A DNA stretch of 28,331 nt from Bacteroidales bacterium (lineage in GTDB: Bacteria > Bacteroidota > Bacteroidia > Bacteroidales > SM23-62): the NCBI GenBank assembly GCA_016783865.1, contig JADHVS010000039.1, forward strand, positions 1-28,331, written 5' to 3'. Below are positions 23,800 through 28,331 of the stretch, piece after piece (position 1 is the stretch's first letter; each line of letters starts with the position of its first letter). Both the position numbers and the translations under genes were made by a program. A model generated the notes under the pieces. That model made no database searches, was not told the DNA's origin, and saw only the letters and a program-made list of their open reading frames with translations.

Positions 23800-24870
23800 A
23801 TGAATGATTGCTATAAGGCGCTTGCAAAGAAACTAGACCAGATCCCTAACGGATATCCTGCAACTGAAAGTGGTGTTGAGCTGAAGCTGCTGGCTAAGCT
23901 TTTCACTGAGGAAGAGGCACATCTGGCTTCAATGATGAGCCATAAATTTGAAACCATCCAGACCATTTCTGAAAACAATAACCTGGAGCAGCCTGAAGTG
24001 AAAGCAATGCTCGTCGGAATGGTTAAAAAGGGATTGATTGATATGAAAAAGGAAGATGGAGTAGGTATTACTTTCGGATTGATACCCTTCGTGGTTGGAT
24101 TCTACGAGAAGCAGAATGCCAGGATTGATAAGGAATTTGCGGAGCTGTTTGAAGCCTACTACAAAGAGGCCTTCTATATGGTAATGTTAGCCAAACCTTC
24201 TGTTCACAGGATTATCCCCGTTGAGAGAACAATTCCCGTGAATATTGATGTGATGCACTATGAGAAGGCATCCAGTTACATTGATGAGGCAAAATCATGG
24301 GGGGTGCTTGATTGTATCTGCCGGGTCCAGCAGCGTCTGATCGGCCAGGGATGCGGTCATCCTGTCGAGAATTGCCTGGCGTTTTCTCCGCGGCCGGGTC
24401 ATTTCGACCGTACTGATGATATCAGGGCCATATCAAAGGAGGAAGCCCTGGATATCCTCGAAGAAGCCAATAAAGCTGGTTTGGTTCATTCCACCAACAA
24501 TGCACAGAATGAAGTACACTATATCTGTAACTGCTGTACATGCTCATGTGGAGTGCTCCGAACCATGGTGGATTTTGGGAATGAATACTCCATGGCACGT
24601 TCAGATTTTTATACCAGGGTGGATGAAGATATCTGCTCCGGATGTGAAACCTGTCTCGACCGTTGCCAGTTCAATGCATTGGTTATGAATAATGGTATCT
24701 GTAGCGTAATTGAAACAAACTGTTTTGGTTGTGGACTCTGTGTTACTTCCTGTCCTGAGGAGGCCCTTTCAATGGTGCAGAAAAATCCGAAAGAAATTAT
24801 CCCTCCGCCAGAAAATAATGATGCCTGGAGGGAAATACGGGAAAGAGAAAGAACCAAGATCAACTCATAA
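23800..24870 (+). CDS. Cysteine-rich [4Fe-4S] ferredoxin-type protein with N-terminal winged-helix-like region
   Basis: Predicted cytoplasmic iron-sulfur protein of 356 aa. Residues ~1-90 look like a winged-helix segment (LLAKLFTEEEAHLASMM, EVKAMLVGMVKKGLIDMK). A middle region carries two cysteine groups, DCICRVQQ..GCGHPVENCLAF and ICNCCTCSCGVLR. The C-terminus has two classical CxxCxxCxxxC ferredoxin motifs, CSGCETCLDRC and CFGCGLCVTSC, the second followed by Pro. Similar proteins occur across anaerobic Bacteroidota and Desulfobacterota without a firm function; an electron-transfer role is inferred. It precedes the NagA-like gene by 6 nt, so it is the first gene of the apparent amino-sugar operon, although its link to that pathway is unclear. 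Confidence 0.82.
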   Translation: MNDCYKALAKKLDQIPNGYPATESGVELKLLAKLFTEEEAHLASMMSHKFETIQTISENNNLEQPEVKAMLVGMVKKGLIDMKKEDGVGITFGLIPFVVGFYEKQNARIDKEFAELFEAYYKEAFYMVMLAKPSVHRIIPVERTIPVNIDVMHYEKASSYIDEAKSWGVLDCICRVQQRLIGQGCGHPVENCLAFSPRPGHFDRTDDIRAISKEEALDILEEANKAGLVHSTNNAQNEVHYICNCCTCSCGVLRTMVDFGNEYSMARSDFYTRVDEDICSGCETCLDRCQFNALVMNNGICSVIETNCFGCGLCVTSCPEEALSMVQKNPKEIIPPPENNDAWREIRERERTKINS

Positions 24871-24876
24871 TAATTC

Positions 24877-26097
24877 ATGAGAATTCTTCCGGCTTTTTCA
24901 GTATTGCTGATTTTAGCCTTCGTGCAGTGTTCTGATAACAAGGACAATATGGCAATCGAAGGTATATTATATTCAACAGGACAACCGGTTTCAGTCTCAA
25001 TTGAAGATGGTAAGATTTTAAAGATTTATCCATTATCCTCATCCCGGGAAACAACCTTGCCATATATTGCTCCGGGACTCATTGATATACAGATTAACGG
25101 ATACATGGGGATTGATTTTACTAATCCCGAAATTACTACAGATGATTTACGTAAGGTAACGCAAGCTCTCCGGGCGAAAGGAGTTACAACATTTTTACCG
25201 ACTGTTATTACAAGCGGGCATGAACACCTTGTAAATTGTTTTGAGTCACTGTCCCGTGCCCTGGAGGATTCCATGATCAATGCCTCAATACCCGGTTTTC
25301 ACCTCGAGGGCCCGTACATTTCGCCGGAGAAGGGATTCCGTGGCGCTCACTTGGAGAAATATATTCGATTGCCTGATTACCAGGAATTTATGGAATATCA
25401 GCATGCAGCCAATAATGGCATAATAATGGTTGCCATCGCCCCGGAAATAATAGGGGCTATAGACTTTATTGAAAAATGTGTTAAGGATGAAGTTGTCGTT
25501 ACGCTTGCACATCATAATGGAAATGCAGAAGAAATAGCACAAGCGGTTGATGCCGGAGCCTCCATATCTAACCACCTGGGCAATGGTTGCGCGAACATGA
25601 TCAACCGGCATCATAATCCCCTCTGGCCCCAATTAGCTGAGGATCGCCTTGTTGTTAGCATCATTGCCGATGGTTTTCATCTTACACAGGAAGAGATTCA
25701 AAGTTTTTACAAAATAAAGGGTGACGAGCGGACCATTCTTGTCTCTGACGCAGTGGACCTGGCCGGACTTCCCCCTGGTGAATATGTGAGGTGGGAGCGG
25801 ACCGTAGTCCTGACTCCGGATGTAGTGAAGTTCCCGGCCGAAAATGTGCTGGCAGGCGCAGCCTCCCCGATAAGTAAATGTGTTGGTAATATGATGCGAT
25901 TCACAAACTGCAGTCTGGAGAGTGCGATCAATATGGCCAGCAGAAATCCTGCCTGGGTACTTGGACTCGATGACGTAGGGGAGATTCTCGAAGGAAAAAG
26001 GGCAGACCTGATTCTATTTACACTTAATGATACAGAATTGGTGATAAATAAAACTTTTGTCAGCGGAGTACTTGTCTATCAAAAGTATGATGAATAA
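24877..26097 (+). CDS. nagA: N-acetylglucosamine-6-phosphate deacetylase homologue with lipoprotein-like leader
   Basis: Amidohydrolase that removes the acetyl group from GlcNAc-6-phosphate or a similar amino sugar. NagA motifs: PGLIDIQINGYMG (QxN, as in E. coli NagA), HLEGPY with metal ligand Glu144, the histidine in LAHHN (212-213), NHLGN with His233, ADGFHL with His268, and the catalytic Asp291 in VSDAVDLAG. As read (406 aa), the protein begins with 18 residues of lipoprotein-signal character ending in FVQC, then SDNKDN. Starting instead at the ATG at 24949 gives 382 aa, the size of E. coli NagA, and a cytoplasmic enzyme. The upstream start fits the 6-nt spacing to the previous gene better. 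Nramp-like and NagB-like genes follow, supporting amino-sugar catabolism. Confidence 0.88.
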   Translation: MRILPAFSVLLILAFVQCSDNKDNMAIEGILYSTGQPVSVSIEDGKILKIYPLSSSRETTLPYIAPGLIDIQINGYMGIDFTNPEITTDDLRKVTQALRAKGVTTFLPTVITSGHEHLVNCFESLSRALEDSMINASIPGFHLEGPYISPEKGFRGAHLEKYIRLPDYQEFMEYQHAANNGIIMVAIAPEIIGAIDFIEKCVKDEVVVTLAHHNGNAEEIAQAVDAGASISNHLGNGCANMINRHHNPLWPQLAEDRLVVSIIADGFHLTQEEIQSFYKIKGDERTILVSDAVDLAGLPPGEYVRWERTVVLTPDVVKFPAENVLAGAASPISKCVGNMMRFTNCSLESAINMASRNPAWVLGLDDVGEILEGKRADLILFTLNDTELVINKTFVSGVLVYQKYDE

Positions 26098-26121
26098 ATC
26101 CCACCATTTATCATCTCTATA

Positions 26122-27354
26122 ATGAAAATCCTGAAAAAGATTTTAGTTGGACTCAGCGCGGTCGGTCCGGGACTGTTCCTGATCGGTTATAATATTGGGA
26201 CAGGAAGTGTTACCACCATGGCAAAAACGGGAGCTGAACATGGGATGACCCTGCTCTGGGCCCTGGTTCTTTCCTGCCTGTTTACCTACCTGTTAATGGT
26301 GGCTTACGGAAAGGTTACAATTGTTACAGGAAAGACAGCCCTGTACAATATCAGGACTGAATTCAATAATGGATGGATCCTTGCCCTTTATATCCTTACT
26401 GCTTTGATAATTGGTGAATTACTGGCCCTGATGGGAGTGATGGGCATTGTCGCCGACCTGGTGCAGGAAGGTATCCGGCTTTTATTTAATGATGCCTCGG
26501 TCAATACTTTTTGGATCATTCTGGTACTGGTGATCTGTTTAGGCTTTTTACTATGGTATGGAAAATACAGGATATTTGAAAAAGTGCTTACTGTGTTTGT
26601 AATACTTATGGGATTATCCTTTGTCGTTGTGTTTTTTATGGTCAGGCCTGAACTTGCCTCGCTGGCTAAAGGCATGGTGCCGGGTATACCTGATACGCCC
26701 GGGGCATTTGGATTAGTGGCGGCCATTGCAGGAACAACCTGCTCGGCTGCAGTTTTTGTCATTCGTAGTACAGTAGTGGCGGAAAAAGGCTGGACGATCA
26801 ATCATTTGAGGGCAGAACGCAAGGATGCCTTCGTTTCAGCATCCGTCATGTTTTTCCTGAGTGCAGTTATCATGGCTGTTGCAGCTGGCACCCTCCACCT
26901 GATGGGTTTGAAGCTTGATAATACAGTTGAGATGATTTTGTTGTTTGAACCACTGGGTGGCAGGATTGCTGCCTTTATTTTAATTCTCGGGATTGTAGGA
27001 GCCGGATTATCAACCGTTTTTCCTATTGCCCTTATTGCGCCCTGGCTGGTATCGGATTATACCGGCAGACCCAGGGATATCCACTCACCTCTGTCCCGGT
27101 TTTTGATTTTATTTGCCCTGTGCTTTGCCTTTGGAAGTATGGTCCTGGAGCAGAAACCGCCGGCCCTGATGATATTTTCACAGGCATTTCAGGCCTGCAT
27201 ATTGCCTGCCGTGGCCATTCCGATCTTTATCCTGATGAACAGGAAAAATATTATGGAGAAACACAAAGCCAGCCTGAAAGAAAATATTGGAATATTTGCA
27301 GTTATCCTGTTTTCCATTTTAACTACTTATCTGGCGATCAAAGAATTATTTTAA
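26122..27354 (+). CDS. Nramp-family transporter lacking the canonical metal-binding motifs
   Basis: Integral membrane protein of 410 aa with about 11 hydrophobic helices and LeuT-type Nramp fold. Aligned by eye, the first helix GPGLFLIGYNIGTGSVTT corresponds to the Nramp helix with DPGN, here GTGS (residues 26-29). The sixth-helix segment GTTCSAAVFVIRSTVV corresponds to the one with MPH, here SAA (208-210). Both metal-coordinating sites are therefore missing, so Mn/Fe transport as in MntH is improbable. It lies 24 nt after the NagA-like gene and 29 nt before the NagB-like gene; an amino sugar or another small solute as substrate is inferred from that context. Automatic annotation would call it a divalent metal transporter. 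Confidence 0.85.
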   Translation: MKILKKILVGLSAVGPGLFLIGYNIGTGSVTTMAKTGAEHGMTLLWALVLSCLFTYLLMVAYGKVTIVTGKTALYNIRTEFNNGWILALYILTALIIGELLALMGVMGIVADLVQEGIRLLFNDASVNTFWIILVLVICLGFLLWYGKYRIFEKVLTVFVILMGLSFVVVFFMVRPELASLAKGMVPGIPDTPGAFGLVAAIAGTTCSAAVFVIRSTVVAEKGWTINHLRAERKDAFVSASVMFFLSAVIMAVAAGTLHLMGLKLDNTVEMILLFEPLGGRIAAFILILGIVGAGLSTVFPIALIAPWLVSDYTGRPRDIHSPLSRFLILFALCFAFGSMVLEQKPPALMIFSQAFQACILPAVAIPIFILMNRKNIMEKHKASLKENIGIFAVILFSILTTYLAIKELF

Positions 27355-27383
27355 ATTTACAGAAATAAATAAACTAACTTATC

Positions 27384-28151
27384 ATGTCACATCATTACAA
27401 ATCTTTCATCAAAGATAAACTGAAGGTCAGAATTTATGACAGCGGAGAGGAGATAGGTGATGCTGCAGCAGGATTTACGGCTCAGCAGCTTAATAAGGCC
27501 CTTCAGGAAAGGAATTCTGCAAACCTGATCCTGGCTACCGGTACCTCACAGTTTTCCTTTCTGGAGGCTTTAAAACAGAAAGATATTGACTGGGGAAGGA
27601 TAACTGTTTTTCACCTGGATGACTACATGGGTATTCCTGACAGTCATCCTGCCAGTTTCAGGAAATATTTAAAGGAGCGCATACTGGATATCGTCTGTCC
27701 AAAAAATGTTAATTTGATTCACGGCGATGCCGCGAACCTGGAAGAAGAAATCGATAGATATGAAGAGCTTTTAAGAAACCATCCTGTCGATATTGCATGT
27801 ATTGGTATCGGCGAAAACGGACATATCGCTTTCAACGATCCTCCCGTTGCGGATTTCAACGATCCACGTTTAGTAAAAGTGGTTCAACTGGATGAAGCCT
27901 GCCGCAAGCAGCAGCTGGGGGAGGGCTGGTTTCCGACCTTTGCGGAGGTCCCTGAGGAGGCTGTCACACTAACCATTCCGGCTATCATGAATTGCAAGGC
28001 CATCAGCTGTGTTGTTCTGGATAAGCGAAAATCCCGCGCTATTCATGACACATTAAATGGCCCTGTCAGCACCACCTGCCCGGCAAGTATCCTGAGAAAT
28101 CATCCCAATGCAGTTCTGTTTCTCGATCAGGGATCTGCATCAGAAATTTAG
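27384..28151 (+). CDS. nagB: Glucosamine-6-phosphate deaminase-like protein
   Basis: Converts glucosamine 6-phosphate to fructose 6-phosphate and ammonia in the classical pathway. The 255 aa show NLILATGTSQ (phosphate loop), TVFHLDDYMG with Asp79/Asp80 at the catalytic-base position, and IGENGHIAFNDPP with His147. Relative to E. coli NagB (NDGHIAFNEP) the Asp before Gly-His is Asn (Asn145) and the Glu after Phe-Asn is Asp (Asp152). The Asn also occurs in Bacillus-type enzymes; the Asp marks a subgroup. The downstream VADFNDPRLVKVV and VTLTIPAIMNCK are typical for the family. As the third enzyme or transporter gene in a close row, it supports an amino-sugar operon. Confidence 0.9.
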   Translation: MSHHYKSFIKDKLKVRIYDSGEEIGDAAAGFTAQQLNKALQERNSANLILATGTSQFSFLEALKQKDIDWGRITVFHLDDYMGIPDSHPASFRKYLKERILDIVCPKNVNLIHGDAANLEEEIDRYEELLRNHPVDIACIGIGENGHIAFNDPPVADFNDPRLVKVVQLDEACRKQQLGEGWFPTFAEVPEEAVTLTIPAIMNCKAISCVVLDKRKSRAIHDTLNGPVSTTCPASILRNHPNAVLFLDQGSASEI

Positions 28152-28188
28152 GCTCTTTTTAAAGAATTTCTTACCTGAAGTTTTGGAT

Positions 28189-28331
28189 CTATTTTCCGAT
28201 ACAAAATTTACTAAATATATTTCCCAGTATTTCATCGGTTGTAACCTCACCTGTTATTTCTCCCAGGTAGTGAAGTACCTCGCGAATATCCATGGCAAGG
28301 AAGTCGCTGGTGATTCCCGATTTCAAGCCGT
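28189..28331 (-). CDS. mnmE: tRNA modification GTPase MnmE, C-terminal fragment
   Basis: Only the last 47 codons lie in the window; the gene continues past its right edge. The frame ends in [19 protein letters not shown] and [13 protein letters not shown] followed by a stop. The terminal FCIGK with its cysteine and the GEITGEVxxxxILxxIFxxFCIGK pattern are diagnostic for MnmE (TrmE), which with MnmG modifies the wobble uridine of certain tRNAs. It is convergent with the nagB-like gene across a 37-bp gap in which I see no clear hairpin. Confidence 0.95.
   Translation of the reverse strand, partial: GLKSGITSDFLAMDIREVLHYLGEITGEVTTDEILGNIFSKFCIGK

Noticed and set aside
28152..28188. Terminator between nagB-like gene and mnmE
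   Set aside because: Only a weak 6-bp A/T-rich pairing is visible; not supportable.

Overview
This looks like a chromosomal segment of a Bacteroidota member, probably a Bacteroidales/Marinilabiliales-type environmental lineage. The support is a leuC-leuD-leuA2-leuB order, a TonB-dependent receptor with a CarboxypepD_reg-like N-terminus followed by a DUF4249 lipoprotein, several promoters of the form TTG-N20-TAnnTTTG/A, mostly poor Shine-Dalgarno sites, and small secreted proteins of Bacteroidota style. No rRNA, tRNA, CRISPR array, prophage or complete insertion sequence was seen. The window cuts leuC at the left edge and mnmE at the right edge.

Layout. Positions 1-4229 carry leucine biosynthesis genes (leuC partial, leuD, a LeuA/citramalate-synthase homologue, leuB). 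Positions 4537-7871 hold a TonB receptor and a DUF4249 lipoprotein. Positions 7954-10696 hold a DUF302 protein, zwf and pgl (entry to the oxidative pentose phosphate pathway), closed by a hairpin shared with a convergent secreted low-complexity/OB-fold-like protein (10751-11647). Positions 11840-15000 are a tight pair: a SpoIIE/PP2C phosphatase and an OLD-type ATPase with a C-terminal TOPRIM. They converge across a strong hairpin on a DEDDh exonuclease fused to a UvrC/Cho-like GIY-YIG nuclease (15045-16424). Next come an orphan XylF-like binding lipoprotein, a small membrane protein, a possible 72-aa protein, a stand-alone EF-G, an M28-like peptidase with altered active-site residues, and a PIG-L deacetylase lacking its N-terminal catalytic half. 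The right end (23800-28151) looks like one operon: a cysteine-rich [4Fe-4S] protein, a NagA-like deacetylase with a lipoprotein-type leader, an Nramp-fold transporter lacking both canonical metal motifs, and a NagB-like deaminase. The mnmE 3' end follows on the opposite strand.

Most unusual signals. (1) Four intergenic regions carry short tandem arrays of different words that all have a period of exactly 7 bp, three of them starting within 1-5 nt of a stop codon. One array is half of a 17-bp perfect inverted repeat that fills the gap between two convergent genes. (2) The NagA-like/Nramp-like/NagB-like cluster suggests an amino-sugar uptake and catabolism route in which the transporter is not a metal importer. 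(3) The phosphatase/OLD-ATPase pair next to a fused nuclease is a possible defence or DNA-maintenance module. All functional statements rest on motif recognition by eye; no database search was run.
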